Shown here in pieces: positions 30,174-39,421 of a DNA stretch of 64,000 nucleotides; within the stretch, counting starts at the first letter, position 1; each line of letters begins with the position of its first letter. The DNA is taken from NCBI RefSeq assembly GCF_005405925.1, contig NZ_BJHV01000001.1, positions 7,812,001-7,876,000 of the forward strand. The letters are read 5' to 3'. The notes under the pieces are model-generated. The model saw only the letters and a list, made by a program, of their open reading frames with translations. It made no database searches and was not told where the DNA came from. Source of the DNA: Streptomyces antimycoticus (GTDB taxonomy: Bacteria; Actinomycetota; Actinomycetes; Streptomycetales; Streptomycetaceae). A program made the translations under genes and the position numbers.

Positions 30174-30250
30174 GTCGGTCCCCTTCCTCAGCGGGTCCGT
30201 ATATGTCTTCCGGGTCGGTCGTCTCCCGGGATGGTCGTCTCACTGGATGG

Positions 30251-31432
30251 TCAGTCCGCGCCGCCCTCGTACGGCCAGCGCAGCAGCGCGCCGAGGCCGC
30301 CCACCGGAATGTCGGCGCCGTATGTCTCCCCGTCGGCCGACGACACCGTCAGCACCTCGGCGCCGGAGACCGCGACCGAGCGGATCAGCGCGTCGTCGGC
30401 GCGGGCCGGGGACGGCCGGGCGTCGCCCAGATACTGGACATCGGTGCGGCGCAAGGCCAGCTGGTCCGGTTCGGTGCCGACCCATACCTCGCGGTAGAGA
30501 TCGGGCCCGTCGGGGCGTATCAGCAACGAGCCTATGCGGTGTTCGCGCGCCGCGTCGACCAGTGCCGGAACTCCTTCGGCCGCCTCCACGCGCCCGTCCG
30601 AGGGCATCCGTCCGGCCCGGAACCGCTCCATCGCCGCCTTGCCGCGCTCCTGCGCATGCCGGGCGCGGGCGCCGTCCACCTCCTGGTCCAGCAGCCGGGC
30701 GGCGTGGGTGCCGGGCGAGGCGGAACCGGGGGCACGGCCCCCGCGCGCGGTCTCCACCGCTGCCGAGCGCAGCGCCTTGGGCAGCTGGTCGCGGACGGCG
30801 CGCCGCTCGCGCGGGTCCCCGGCCAGCACCACCAGATCCGCCCGGGTTTCCTCCTGGCAGGCGCGCAGCTCGTCGGCGATCAGCGCGGCGTTGTGCTCCC
30901 AGGTGTTCTCCGTCTTGAGCTGGAAGTGGCGCTCCGACCAGTCGGCACCGGCGGTGCGGTGCACCGGCCACTGCCGTCCGGGCACCGAGCCGACCCGGTC
31001 GCCACCGTGGCCGTTGCGCAGCTCGACGTCCGCGCCGGTGCGGTCGATGTACGCCACCAGGCAGGACGGGTCCTCGCCGGTCAGCTCCAGCAGCGGCCCT
31101 ACGTGCGGAAGCGCCGACCAGCACGGGGCTTCGCCCATCGGCGGCGGGGTCGGCAACGCGGTGTCGACGACCACCTCACCGGCCGTGGCGAAGACGGCCC
31201 GCCCAGCCGCCGGCCCGGCACCGGGTGGCGCCGAGGTCAGCCTCTCGTACACCGCACGACAGGTGGCCCGGTCGGCGCCCTGCCCTTCCAGCCGGCGACC
31301 GGCCTCGCGGGCGGCGCGTTCCCGCTCCTGGGCGGCGGACTCGTCGTGGTGCGAGGTGTCGAAGTAGACGCTGGCCCAGGGGCCCGGGCGGTCGGGGCGC
31401 TCGTAGAGCGGTTGGAGATGTCCGAGTCGCAT
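30251..31432 (-). CDS. baeRF-family / Vms1-Ankzf1-like peptidyl-tRNA hydrolase homologue
   Basis: The 393-residue product matches the bacterial family related to the archaeo-eukaryotic release factor eRF1 (baeRF family 2): PGPWASVYFDTSHHDESAAQ at the start, FQLKTENTWEHNAALIADEL in the middle and ADLVVLAGDPRERRAV before the C-terminal domain. Family members are proposed to act on stalled ribosomes or peptidyl-tRNA, as Vms1 does in eukaryotes. This activity has not been shown for the Streptomyces proteins, to my knowledge. The ATG at 31432 follows CTGGAGGGAG, so the longer open frame to 31672 is unlikely to be translated. Confidence 0.8.
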   Translation of the reverse strand: MRLGHLQPLYERPDRPGPWASVYFDTSHHDESAAQERERAAREAGRRLEGQGADRATCRAVYERLTSAPPGAGPAAGRAVFATAGEVVVDTALPTPPPMGEAPCWSALPHVGPLLELTGEDPSCLVAYIDRTGADVELRNGHGGDRVGSVPGRQWPVHRTAGADWSERHFQLKTENTWEHNAALIADELRACQEETRADLVVLAGDPRERRAVRDQLPKALRSAAVETARGGRAPGSASPGTHAARLLDQEVDGARARHAQERGKAAMERFRAGRMPSDGRVEAAEGVPALVDAAREHRIGSLLIRPDGPDLYREVWVGTEPDQLALRRTDVQYLGDARPSPARADDALIRSVAVSGAEVLTVSSADGETYGADIPVGGLGALLRWPYEGGAD

Positions 31433-31722
31433 GTACTCCCTCCAGATTTCGCGTCCCCCACGCGTACCCGTCACGATGGCATCGACACGAGGTTGCCGGG
31501 CGCGTTTGAGGACCCCGGGGACGGGGACCCGTCGTGCGGCCGAGCGGCCCGTAGGGAGTGAGGAGCGGCGTCGGACGTGGGAGATCAGGGGCCGCGTTCG
31601 ACGCCGTGCCCTGCCCTGCGGATGTGCCCGTGTATCCGTGTCCCGTCCGTTTTCCGTCCCATTCCCCGCCACGTGCTGACTGGGACTGTTAACGAGGATG
31701 GGGCACGGGTACCCGGCGGCGC
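31433..31722. promoter_or_regulatory. Divergent intergenic region
   Basis: These 290 bases lie between the baeRF gene and the holin-X gene and should contain both promoters. I see no clear gene and no strong repeat. The stretch near 31680-31720 (GGGACTGTTAACGAGGATGGGGCACGGGTACC) is split here into GTTAAC and GGGTAC, which resemble promoter pieces of stress sigma factors but are not decisive. Confidence 0.35.
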
Positions 31723-32211
31723 ATGACTGATAAATCGGGCTACCCGAAGGCGGGCATACCCTCGGCCGGGGACATGGCGGAGCCGGTCGCCCGGGCCGTC
31801 CGCGACGAAGTCCGCAGGGAGCTGCGCGAGCAGTCCGGACGGCGCGCGGTCCGCCTCTACGGCGGCGCGGCGGCGGCCGCGCTCTACGCGGGGGGTGCGC
31901 TGACGGCGTGCCTGGTGCTGCTCCTCGCCCTCGCGCTTCCGGCGTGGGCGGCGGCGCTGATCGTTTTCGCGCTGTTGCTGGTGGCGGCGGGGTGGCTGAA
32001 GAACTCCGCGGCGCAGGCGTCGGGGCCGACCGCGCCTTCGGCGCCTTCGGGTCCTGCCCCGCCTACAGGTCCTTCCGGCCCTTCGGGCCCCTCCGCTCCT
32101 TCGGGCCCCGCTGGGCCCTCCGCGCCTCCCACGCCGCCGACGCCGCCGATGCCTCCGGCGCCGGGGTCAGGGGCGCCTCCTCAGCCCCCTCAGCCTCCTC
32201 ACACGGGGTGA
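31723..32211 (+). CDS. Holin-X-like membrane protein with Pro-rich tail
   Basis: The 162-residue protein has an amphipathic N-terminal part (RAVRDEVRRELREQSGRRAV), two close membrane segments (about 47-90: AALYAGGALTACLVLLLALA and AALIVFALLLVAAGWL) and a long tail of Pro/Ser/Gly (about 97-162). This is the actinobacterial holin-X/phage-holin-3-6 layout, a family that is usually chromosomal and not a phage gene. The Pro-rich tail could be cytoplasmic and disordered. It is followed after six bases by a TIGR03086 gene, so the two are probably co-transcribed. Confidence 0.78.
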   Translation: MTDKSGYPKAGIPSAGDMAEPVARAVRDEVRRELREQSGRRAVRLYGGAAAAALYAGGALTACLVLLLALALPAWAAALIVFALLLVAAGWLKNSAAQASGPTAPSAPSGPAPPTGPSGPSGPSAPSGPAGPSAPPTPPTPPMPPAPGSGAPPQPPQPPHTG

Positions 32212-32217
32212 TCGCCC

Positions 32218-32793
32218 ATGGCGGAGAATCCGCTGCTGGCCAGGCACGGCGAGGCGCTGGACCTCTTCACCGAACGGGTGCACGAGATCCGGCCCAACCA
32301 GTGGGACGACCCGACGCCCTGCACCGAGTGGACCGTACGCGACCTGGTGAACCATCTCGCGGTCGAGCAGATGTGGGTGCCGCCGCTGGTCCGGGAGGGA
32401 GCGAGCGTCGCCAACCAGAGCAATGCGCTGGAGGGCGATCTGCTCGGTGACGACCCGGTCGCCACGTGGGACGTGGTGGTCGCCGCGGCGCGGGACGCCT
32501 TCCGCGAGCCGGGGGCCCTCGACCGGACGGTCGAGCTCTCGTACGGGGAGAGCCCCGCCACGCATTACTGCGCCCAGATGACGGCTGACGCGGCCGTCCA
32601 CGCGTGGGATCTGTCGCGGGCCATTGGCGCGGAGGAGCGCATTCCGAAGCCGCTGGTGGACTTTTCGGTGCGGGAAGTCGCGCCGTATGCGGCGGACTTG
32701 GAGGAGAGCGGGCTTTTCGCGGCGCCCGTGGAGCCACCGCCCGGGGCGGATGCGCAGGCCCGACTCCTGGCCCTGCTCGGCCGCGAGCCGTAG
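32218..32793 (+). CDS. TIGR03086-family mycothiol-dependent-isomerase-like metal-binding protein
   Basis: This 191-residue protein has the DinB/MDMPI four-helix fold. PTPCTEWTVRDLVNHLAVEQ contains the first metal His (about 41), and the later MTADAAVHAWDLSRAIG supplies His and Asp ligands. Members of TIGR03086 are related to mycothiol-dependent maleylpyruvate isomerase and probably use mycothiol in detoxification. Its substrate is unknown. It is the second gene of a pair with the holin-X gene. A known type of Streptomyces intergenic repeat follows. Confidence 0.85.
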   Translation: MAENPLLARHGEALDLFTERVHEIRPNQWDDPTPCTEWTVRDLVNHLAVEQMWVPPLVREGASVANQSNALEGDLLGDDPVATWDVVVAAARDAFREPGALDRTVELSYGESPATHYCAQMTADAAVHAWDLSRAIGAEERIPKPLVDFSVREVAPYAADLEESGLFAAPVEPPPGADAQARLLALLGREP

Positions 32794-32837
32794 GGGGGGC
32801 GGGGCGCGGGGCGCGGGCGCCTCCGGCGGAGAGACCC

Positions 32838-32940
32838 CACCCCGCCCCTTCCCGAAACGGGGGCTCCGCCCCCGTGCCCCCTGCCGGGGCTCCGCCCCGG
32901 ACCCCGCTCCTCAATCGCCGGAGAGGCTGGAATACAGCAC
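32838..32940. repeat. Streptomyces-type intergenic repeat with two hairpins
   Basis: The element includes two GC stem-loops, ACGGGGGctccgCCCCCGT (32857-32875) and CCGGGGCtccGCCCCGG (32884-32900), then CCGCTCCTCAATCGCCGGAG. From memory, near-identical sequence with the CTCAAxCGCCGG ending is scattered between genes in many Streptomyces genomes. It may also act as the terminator of the TIGR03086 gene. Confidence 0.65.
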
Positions 32941-33087
32941 ACCGAGCCGTGCGGGCCGACGCGCGGGCGAGCCCCGGGGCAGGAAGGTGTGCCGACGAGC
33001 CACGGGGCCAGACGCGGCGACGCACCGGCGACCGGCCCCGGAGGCGAACACATCGGCGCGCAGACGGCCCCCTAACGCCCCCAAGCC

Positions 33088-33437
33088 CCGGAAGGCCGGG
33101 CAAGCCGACGGCGCCCGGGCGTGCCCGACTCACGAACGCGCTGCGGGTCTTGGCGTGCTGATGGGCCGCCGTGCGCCCCGGTGTGCGGACGGTTCTGGGC
33201 GTGCCCTAGGCGTGATCACGACCTGAGATCCGGGGGGTCGACGGCGGCCGGGCGTGCCCGTCTCGCGAGCGCGCTGCGGGCCTTGGAGCCCCCCGGAGTG
33301 CGGACGGTCCTGGGCGTGCCCGACCCGCGAACGCCCCCCAAGATCCGGGGAGCCGGGCGGGCCAACGGCGCCCAGGCGTGCCGACGTGCGAACGCGCCCC
33401 GGGCCTTGTCGGCCCGCCGGGCCGAGAAGCCCCCCGG
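33088..33437. repeat. Three degenerate ~90-150-bp repeats between genes
   Basis: Three imperfect copies start near 33088, 33238 and 33350. Each has the order CGGGCGTGCC, a GCGAACGCG-like core, then GGGCCTTG or GGGTCTTGG, and the first two end in GATCCGGGG. No gene is credible in this stretch (32794-33530, about 740 bases). The copies have diverged, so the duplication is old. Confidence 0.6.
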
Positions 33438-33455
33438 CCGCGGCCGGCCGACAAC

Positions 33456-33505
33456 CATGGGGCGGGGTGTGAGCGGAGGAAAATCCGCTCACACCCCACC
33501 CCATG
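33456..33505. terminator. Long hairpin between the repeat region and the catalase gene
   Basis: CATGGGG-c-GGGGTGTGAGCGGA pairs with TCCGCTCACACCCC-a-CCCCATG around a loop of about six bases. It lies 26 bases past the catalase stop and should terminate transcription from the catalase side, and perhaps from both sides. Confidence 0.85.
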
Positions 33506-33530
33506 ACCCGCCTACCGCGCGCCGCGGAAT

Positions 33531-35630
33531 TCAGCAGCGGACCCGCGGGCGGTCCCAATGCCGGTGGGCCGCTATCGCTTCGGTGAAGACCCTGGTGAAT
33601 TCCTCGCTCGCCGTGCCCGTCGTCGCGTCCGTGACCACGCCGCGGTCGGCGCAGACGTGGCCGTGGCCGGAGGCGATGTGGAGGCCCTCCGGGTCGAGGG
33701 CGGAGAGGACGCCGACGCCCGAGCCCAGGGCGCCGATGGGTTTGCCGTGGCGGTAGGCGTCGCGGACGAAGCGCATGGCCGCGCTGTCGGAGGCCAGGTC
33801 GGGGGTGCCGGTGGGGCCGCCGGGGAGGAGGACGGCGTCGTAGAGGACGGAGGCGACCGTGGGGAGGGCGCGGTCGACCGCGTAGCCGTTGCCGTCGGCG
33901 CCGACCACCTTGCCGTCGTGCGGGGCGAGGGCCTCGACGACGGCGCCCTGGGCGGTGAGTGCCTCCTGGGCCTGGGTGAGCTGGGCGGTGTCCACCCCGT
34001 CCGTGACCAGCACCGCGATCTGGCGGGTGCGGATCGAGCCGTCGCCCTGGAGGTTCTCCAGGCTCAGCGCGGGCGAGGCTTGCGGCTTGTGGTTGTTGGC
34101 GCCCGGCTCCGGCATCGCCACGCCGATGCCCTGGGCCACCTGCGAGGCCAGGTCGTAGTTGACCCGGGCCAGTTGCTCGACCGTGCGCTCGCGCACATGC
34201 ACCGCGGCGACCTTGCCCAGCTCGAAGCGGAAGGCGTCCACGATATGGCGCTTCTCCCAGTCGCTCATGCTGTTCCAGAACAGCGCGGCCTGGCTGTAGA
34301 AGTCCTTGAAGGACTCGCTCCGCTTGCGGATCTTGTGGCCCTCGACCCGCTCCGCGTAGTGGGAGAAGGCATAGCCGTCCGCCCCGGCGAGGGCCGGGCA
34401 CCCGCCGCCGAGTGAGTTGGGGGAGTAGTTGGTGCCCTTGTGGAGCATGGTCTGGTGGTAGCCGTCCCGGTGGTTGGTCCGGGCCGGGGTGACCGGCTGG
34501 TTGACCGGGAGCTGCGAGAAGTTGGGGCCGCCCAGCCGGATGAGCTGGGTGTCCAGATACGAGAAGTTCCGGGCCTGCAGCAGCGGGTCGTTGGTGAAGT
34601 CGATACCGGGGACGACGTTCCCGGTGTGGAAGGCCACCTGCTCGGTCTCCGCGAAGAAGTTGTCCGGGTTGCGGTTCAGGACCATGTGGCCGATCGGCCG
34701 CACCGGCACCTGCTCCTCCGGAACGATCTTCGTGGCGTCGAGCAGATCGAAGTCGAAGTTGAACTCGTCCTCCTCCGGGATCAGCTGCACCCCCAGCTCG
34801 TACTCGGGGTACTGACCCGCCTCGATCGCCTCCCACAGATCGCGCCGGTTGAAGTCCGGGTCGCGGCCCGCGGCCTCCTGGGCCTCGTCCCACACCAGCG
34901 AGTGGACGCCCAGCTTCGGCTTCCAGTGGAACTTCACGAAGGTGCCGCGCCCCTGCGCGTCCACGAAGCGGAAGGTGTGCACCCCGAAGCCCTGCATCAT
35001 CCGGAAGCTGCGCGGAATCGCCCGGTCCGACATCAGCCACATCATCATGTGCATGGTCTCGGGCTGCAGGGAGACGAAGTCCCACAGGGTGTCATGGGCG
35101 GAGGCGCCGGTCGGGATGTCGTTCTGCGGCTCCGGCTTGAGCGCGTGCACGAAGTCGGGGAACTTGATCCCGTCCTGGATGAAGAAGACCGGCATGTTGT
35201 TGCCGACCAGGTCGTAGTTGCCCTCCGAGGTGTAGAACTTCGTCGCGAAGCCCCGCACGTCCCGCACCGTGTCCGCCGAGCCCCGGGGTCCCTGCACGGT
35301 GGAGAACCGTACGAAGACCGGGGTGCGCACGGACGGATCCTGGAGGAAGGCGGCCCGGGTGAACTCCGCGCAGGACTCGTACGGCTCGAAGTAGCCGTAC
35401 GCGCCCGCGCCCCGCGCGTGCACCACCCGTTCCGGGATGCGCTCATGGTCGAAATGGGTCACCTTCTCGCGGAAGTGGAAGTCCTCCATCAGCGTCGGGC
35501 CGCGTTCGCCCACGGTGAGGGAGTCATCGGTGTGGTCGACCGCCACGCCCTGGTCGGTGGTCAGCGGTCCCTCGGCGGGGTCGGGGGCACGGTAGTGGTC
35601 GCGCTGCCGCTCTTTGCGGTCCTCCGTCAT
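33531..35630 (-). CDS. katE: Large-subunit heme catalase with C-terminal DJ-1/PfpI domain
   Basis: The 699 residues match clade-2 monofunctional catalases (HPII/KatE). The distal His lies in [12 protein letters not shown] (about 73), the distal Asn in [14 protein letters not shown], and the proximal Tyr in [10 protein letters not shown]. The catalase core ends near residue 500, and a flavodoxin-like DJ-1/PfpI domain follows ([16 protein letters not shown] to [13 protein letters not shown]) without a clear Cys nucleophile at the elbow. The enzyme breaks down hydrogen peroxide. It overlaps the upstream PfpI gene by ATGA, so both are made together. Catalases of this type are usually stress- or stationary-phase-induced in Streptomyces. 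Confidence 0.93.
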   Translation of the reverse strand: MTEDRKERQRDHYRAPDPAEGPLTTDQGVAVDHTDDSLTVGERGPTLMEDFHFREKVTHFDHERIPERVVHARGAGAYGYFEPYESCAEFTRAAFLQDPSVRTPVFVRFSTVQGPRGSADTVRDVRGFATKFYTSEGNYDLVGNNMPVFFIQDGIKFPDFVHALKPEPQNDIPTGASAHDTLWDFVSLQPETMHMMMWLMSDRAIPRSFRMMQGFGVHTFRFVDAQGRGTFVKFHWKPKLGVHSLVWDEAQEAAGRDPDFNRRDLWEAIEAGQYPEYELGVQLIPEEDEFNFDFDLLDATKIVPEEQVPVRPIGHMVLNRNPDNFFAETEQVAFHTGNVVPGIDFTNDPLLQARNFSYLDTQLIRLGGPNFSQLPVNQPVTPARTNHRDGYHQTMLHKGTNYSPNSLGGGCPALAGADGYAFSHYAERVEGHKIRKRSESFKDFYSQAALFWNSMSDWEKRHIVDAFRFELGKVAAVHVRERTVEQLARVNYDLASQVAQGIGVAMPEPGANNHKPQASPALSLENLQGDGSIRTRQIAVLVTDGVDTAQLTQAQEALTAQGAVVEALAPHDGKVVGADGNGYAVDRALPTVASVLYDAVLLPGGPTGTPDLASDSAAMRFVRDAYRHGKPIGALGSGVGVLSALDPEGLHIASGHGHVCADRGVVTDATTGTASEEFTRVFTEAIAAHRHWDRPRVRC

Positions 35631-36181
35631 GATGCCGATCCCTTCGTCGTCTTCGAGAACTCCTCCAGGAACGCCTCACAGAACGCCTTGAGATCATCGG
35701 GCTTGCGGCTGGTGATCAGGGCGTTGGGACCGCTGGTGCAGACCTTGACCTGCTCGTCCACCCAGGTCCCGCCGGCGTTGGTGATGTCGGTGCGCAGACT
35801 CGGCCACGAGGTCAGGGTGCGGCCGCGCACCACGTCGGCCTCCACCAGCGTCCAGGGGGCGTGGCAGATCGCGGCCACCGGCTTCCCCGCGTCGAAGAAG
35901 CCCTTGGCGAAGGCGACGGCCTTGATGTCCAGGCGCAGGAAGTCGGGGTTGGCGACCCCGCCGGGCAGCACCAGGGCGTCGTACTCCCCGACCGTGGCGT
36001 CCTTCACTACCTGGTCGACCTCGAAGGTGTCCGCCTTGTCGAGGTGGTCGAACGCCTGGATGCGGCCGGGCTTGGTGGACACCAGACGAGGAGTGCCCCC
36101 GGCATCCCGGACCGCCTGCCAGGGGTCGGTCAGCTCGACCTGTTCCACGCCCTCCGGGGCGACGAGAAAGGCGACCTTCAT
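35627..36181 (-). CDS. PfpI/DJ-1-family protein (type 1 glutamine amidotransferase-like)
   Basis: This 184-residue protein is a free-standing PfpI-like domain: VAFLVAPEGVEQVELTDPWQ at the start, DALVLPGGVANPDFLRLD, and the nucleophile elbow AAICHAPWTLVEA with Cys at about 106 followed by His. Members act as proteases, deglycases or chaperones, and the exact activity cannot be read. It lies directly upstream of a catalase that carries its own PfpI-like domain lacking the obvious Cys, and the two overlap by ATGA. GGAAGGA precedes the ATG by about 12 bases. Confidence 0.9.
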   Translation of the reverse strand: MKVAFLVAPEGVEQVELTDPWQAVRDAGGTPRLVSTKPGRIQAFDHLDKADTFEVDQVVKDATVGEYDALVLPGGVANPDFLRLDIKAVAFAKGFFDAGKPVAAICHAPWTLVEADVVRGRTLTSWPSLRTDITNAGGTWVDEQVKVCTSGPNALITSRKPDDLKAFCEAFLEEFSKTTKGSAS

Positions 36182-36281
36182 TGCTGCTCACGTCCTTCCG
36201 GTCCGGGAATCGCATCTGTCCGGTGCGGCGGGTAGCCAGCGCGGACGGGGTCGAAACGGATATATCAGGGGCGACGGGCGC

Positions 36282-38087
36282 TCAGGCGTCGTCCGAAGCC
36301 TTCTTCCGGTGCGGCAGGTACTCCTGCACCTTCGCCTTCAGGCCCTGGCGGACCATGCCCGCCCGGTCCGAGTCGCCCTTGATGATCGACTCGACCGTGG
36401 CCTCCATCTGCTCCCAGGTGGCATGCGGCGGGATCGGCGGTACGGCCGGATCGGTGAGGAACTCCACGACCGCCGGGCCGTCCGCGGCCAGCGCCTCGCG
36501 CCACGCCTGCTCGACCTGCTCGGGCTTCTCCACCCGGAGGCCGGTCATGCCGAGCGATTCGGCGAACCGCGCGTAGGAGACGTCGGGGAGTTCCTGCGAG
36601 GGCAGGAACTGCGGCGCCCCGCCCATCGCCCGCATCTCCCAGGTGACCTGGTTGAGGTCCTGGTTGTTCCAGACGCCGATCACCAGCCGGGGGTCCTCCC
36701 ACGACTGGCGGTACTTGGCCACCGTGATCAGCTCCGCCATGCCGTTCATCTGCATCGCGCCGTCCCCGACCAGCGCCACCGCCGGCCGGTCCGGATGGGC
36801 GAACTTGGCGCCGATCGCGTACGGCACCCCACAGCCCATCGTGGCCAGCGTGCCCGACAGCGAGGCGCGCATCTCGCCGCGCATCCGCAGATGGCGGGCG
36901 TACCAGTTGGCGACGGAGCCGGAGTCGCAGGTGATGATGGCGTCGGAGGGCAGCAGCGGATCCAGGCAGTGGGCCACATACTCGGGGTTGATCGGATCGG
37001 CGGACACCTCCGCGCGCTGGGATGTCACCTCGCGCCAGCGCCGTACGCCCGAGATGATCTCCTCCTGCCAGCCGCGCTCCTTCTTGCGCTCCAGCTGGGG
37101 CAGCAGCCGCAGCAGGGTCTCGCGCGCGTCGCCGACCAGATTGACCTCGTACGGGTAGCGCATCCCGATCATGTGCGGATCGAGATCGATCTGGACCCCG
37201 CGCGCCTTGCCGAACTCCGGCAGGAACTGGGCGTACGGAAAGCTGGAGCCGATCGTCAGCAGTGTGTCGCAGTCCCGCATCATCTCGTACGAGGGCCGGG
37301 TGCCCAGCAGCCCGATGGACCCGGTGACATAGGGCAGTTCATCGCTGAGCACATCCAGGCCGAGCAGCGCCTTGGCGACACCGGCGCCGAGGGTCTCGGC
37401 GATCCGCTGGACCTCCTCGCGCGCCCCGGCGGCGCCCTGGCCGACCATGATCGCCACCCGCTCGCCCGAGTTCAGCACCTCCGCGGCCCGCTCCACCGCG
37501 GTACTGGACGGCACCGCGGACCAGCCGCTGCGGTCCAGGCTGGAGGGCACCATCTTGAACTCATGGGTGGGCGGGGAGTAGTCCAGGTCCTGCACATCCG
37601 CCGGGATGATCACGGCGGTGGGGGCGCGGCGGGCGTAGGCGGTGCGGATCGCCCGGTCCAGGACGTTGGGCAGTTGCTCGGGGACGGTGACCGTCTCCAG
37701 GAAGTCGGAGGCCACGTCCTTGAAGAGGCTGTGCAGATCCACCTCCTGCTGGTACGAGCCGCCCATCGCGCTGCGGTGGGTCTGGCCGACCAGCGCCACC
37801 ACCGGCACATGGTCCAGCTTGGCGTCGTAGAGCCCGTTCAGCAGGTGGATCGCGCCGGGGCCCGAGGTGGCCGCGCACACCCCGAGGCGGCCGCTGAACT
37901 TGGCGTAGCCGACGGCGTCGAAGGCCGCCATCTCCTCGTGCCGGGCCTGGATGAACCGGGGCTCGTTCTCGGCTCGTCCCCATGCGGCGAGCAGGCCGTT
38001 GATTCCGTCCCCCGGGTAGCCGAAGACATGCTCGACACCCCACTCGGACAGTCGGGCGAGGATGTAGTCGGCCACTTTCATGGTCAT
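36282..38087 (-). CDS. Thiamine-pyrophosphate-requiring enzyme, pyruvate oxidase/acetolactate synthase-like
   Basis: This 601-residue enzyme has the three-domain TPP layout. The N-terminal Pyr domain has the cofactor-activating Glu in RHEEMAAFDAVGYAKF (about 52), a central Rossmann-like domain follows, and the PP domain has the motif GDGAMQMNGMAELITV ending in WNNQDL. The closest named groups are PoxB-type pyruvate oxidase/dehydrogenase and ALS-like TPP enzymes; the substrate is probably pyruvate. There is no clear C-terminal lipid-binding helix. The start may be 38087 or 38081 (M-T-M-K); GGAGCG upstream fits the first loosely. Confidence 0.85.
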   Translation of the reverse strand: MTMKVADYILARLSEWGVEHVFGYPGDGINGLLAAWGRAENEPRFIQARHEEMAAFDAVGYAKFSGRLGVCAATSGPGAIHLLNGLYDAKLDHVPVVALVGQTHRSAMGGSYQQEVDLHSLFKDVASDFLETVTVPEQLPNVLDRAIRTAYARRAPTAVIIPADVQDLDYSPPTHEFKMVPSSLDRSGWSAVPSSTAVERAAEVLNSGERVAIMVGQGAAGAREEVQRIAETLGAGVAKALLGLDVLSDELPYVTGSIGLLGTRPSYEMMRDCDTLLTIGSSFPYAQFLPEFGKARGVQIDLDPHMIGMRYPYEVNLVGDARETLLRLLPQLERKKERGWQEEIISGVRRWREVTSQRAEVSADPINPEYVAHCLDPLLPSDAIITCDSGSVANWYARHLRMRGEMRASLSGTLATMGCGVPYAIGAKFAHPDRPAVALVGDGAMQMNGMAELITVAKYRQSWEDPRLVIGVWNNQDLNQVTWEMRAMGGAPQFLPSQELPDVSYARFAESLGMTGLRVEKPEQVEQAWREALAADGPAVVEFLTDPAVPPIPPHATWEQMEATVESIIKGDSDRAGMVRQGLKAKVQEYLPHRKKASDDA

Positions 38088-38195
38088 GGTGGGTCATCGC
38101 TCCTCTCGGCAGTTCAGCCGTGCTCATGGTTCGGGGCGAGCCGGTCCGGTCGACCGCGCGTGGCGGTTGTCGGCCCCGGCCCCCTGCGGCGGTTC

Positions 38196-39161
38196 TCAGC
38201 GGGCCACCTGCGGCAGCACCTTGGTGCGGTAGAAGTCGAAGAAGCCCCGCTGGTCGGGGCCGATCTGATTGACGTAGACGGTGTCGAATCCGGCCTCGGC
38301 GTACGCGTTGAGTGCCCTGACATGCGCCTCCGTGTCATCCCCGCAGACCACCTCTTCGGCCAGCCGCTCGGGGGTGACGAGCTGGGCGGCCTGCTCGAAC
38401 TGGCTCGGGGTGGTCAGCGCCGACAGCACCGCACCGGGCAGCGCCTCGGTCGGCCACAGCCGGTGAGCGGTGCGCAGCGCCTCGTCGGGGTCCGGGCCGT
38501 AGCACACCTTCAGCCCGCCGCGGGCCGGTTTGCTGTTGCCCCCGGCCCCGCTGCCGCGCCGGAACCGCGCCACCAGCTCCGCGTCCGGGACCACGGTGAT
38601 GAAGCCGTCGCCGACCCGCCCGGCCAGCGCGGCGGCGGCCGATCCGAAGGCCGCGATGTCGATGGGCACCGGTTCGTCGGGCACCGTGTACAGCCGTGCG
38701 TTCTCCACCGTGTAGTGCTTGCCGTGATGGGTGACGCGGTGCCCCTCGAAGAGCTGGCGCATCACCATCACGGCCTCTTCCAGCATCTCCAGCCGGATCG
38801 CCGCGGGCGGCCAGCGGTCGCCCAGTACGTGCTCGTTCAGCGCCTCGCCGCTGCCCACACCCAGCCGGAAGCGGCCCTCCAGCAGCACCGAGCTGGTCGC
38901 GGCGGCCTGGGCCACGACGGCGGGATGGATACGGATGATGGGGCAGGTCACCGCGGTCTGCACGGGCAGGCTGGTGGCCTGCGCGAGTGCGCCGATCACC
39001 GACCAGACGAAGGGGCTCTGGCCCTGGGCTTCATTCCAGGGGTGGTAGTGGTCGGAGATCCACAATGCGTGGAAACCGGCCTGCTCCGCCATCCGGGCCT
39101 GCTCGACGAGGTCCGCGGGCCCGTGTTCTTCGGCGGCCAGGAAATAGCCGTACTCGGTCAT
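38196..39161 (-). CDS. F420-dependent LLM-class oxidoreductase (TIGR03557-type)
   Basis: The 321-residue TIM-barrel protein resembles F420-dependent glucose-6-phosphate dehydrogenase: EYGYFLAAEEHGPADLVEQA, GFHALWISDHYHPW, RFRLGVGSGEALNEHVLG (the F420 phosphate-binding part) and DTVYVNQIGPDQRGFFDFY. This is the G6-family of LLM oxidoreductases. The oxidised substrate is not known. GGAGG lies six bases before the ATG at 39161. It is preceded by the PAS-GAF gene's downstream region and followed by the TPP enzyme gene on the same strand, with a gap of about 108 bases. Confidence 0.87.
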   Translation of the reverse strand: MTEYGYFLAAEEHGPADLVEQARMAEQAGFHALWISDHYHPWNEAQGQSPFVWSVIGALAQATSLPVQTAVTCPIIRIHPAVVAQAAATSSVLLEGRFRLGVGSGEALNEHVLGDRWPPAAIRLEMLEEAVMVMRQLFEGHRVTHHGKHYTVENARLYTVPDEPVPIDIAAFGSAAAALAGRVGDGFITVVPDAELVARFRRGSGAGGNSKPARGGLKVCYGPDPDEALRTAHRLWPTEALPGAVLSALTTPSQFEQAAQLVTPERLAEEVVCGDDTEAHVRALNAYAEAGFDTVYVNQIGPDQRGFFDFYRTKVLPQVAR

Positions 39162-39421
39162 GAGCCCTCCTCGCGCGCGGAGCCGGCGGGTGTCGGCAGA
39201 TGCGACGGGTAACCGGCGCCCGGGGAAGGAAACCTCGTTTGATCCGGCGGGGGACGGGCACATCGTGGTGCGCTGAAGGCATGCGCCCGGCGTCGGAACG
39301 GGCAGGCGCCCGGGGCTGGGGCGGGTTCGCGCCCGGTGTGGGGCTGGGGCGGGCCCGCGCCCGGTGTGCTGACCAGCGCGCGCCCGCGCCCGGTGTCCTT
39401 ACGGTTCGCGGCCCCGCCGGG

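Noticed and set aside
31723..32211. Prophage remnant suggested by a holin-like gene
   Set aside because: Holin-X proteins are common chromosomal actinobacterial proteins, and no other phage gene, integrase or att site is visible.
34440..39212. A 1590-codon open frame on the + strand
   Set aside because: It runs antisense across the catalase, PfpI, TPP-enzyme and F420-oxidoreductase genes, which all have strong family motifs. Long antisense frames are expected from the third-position GC bias.
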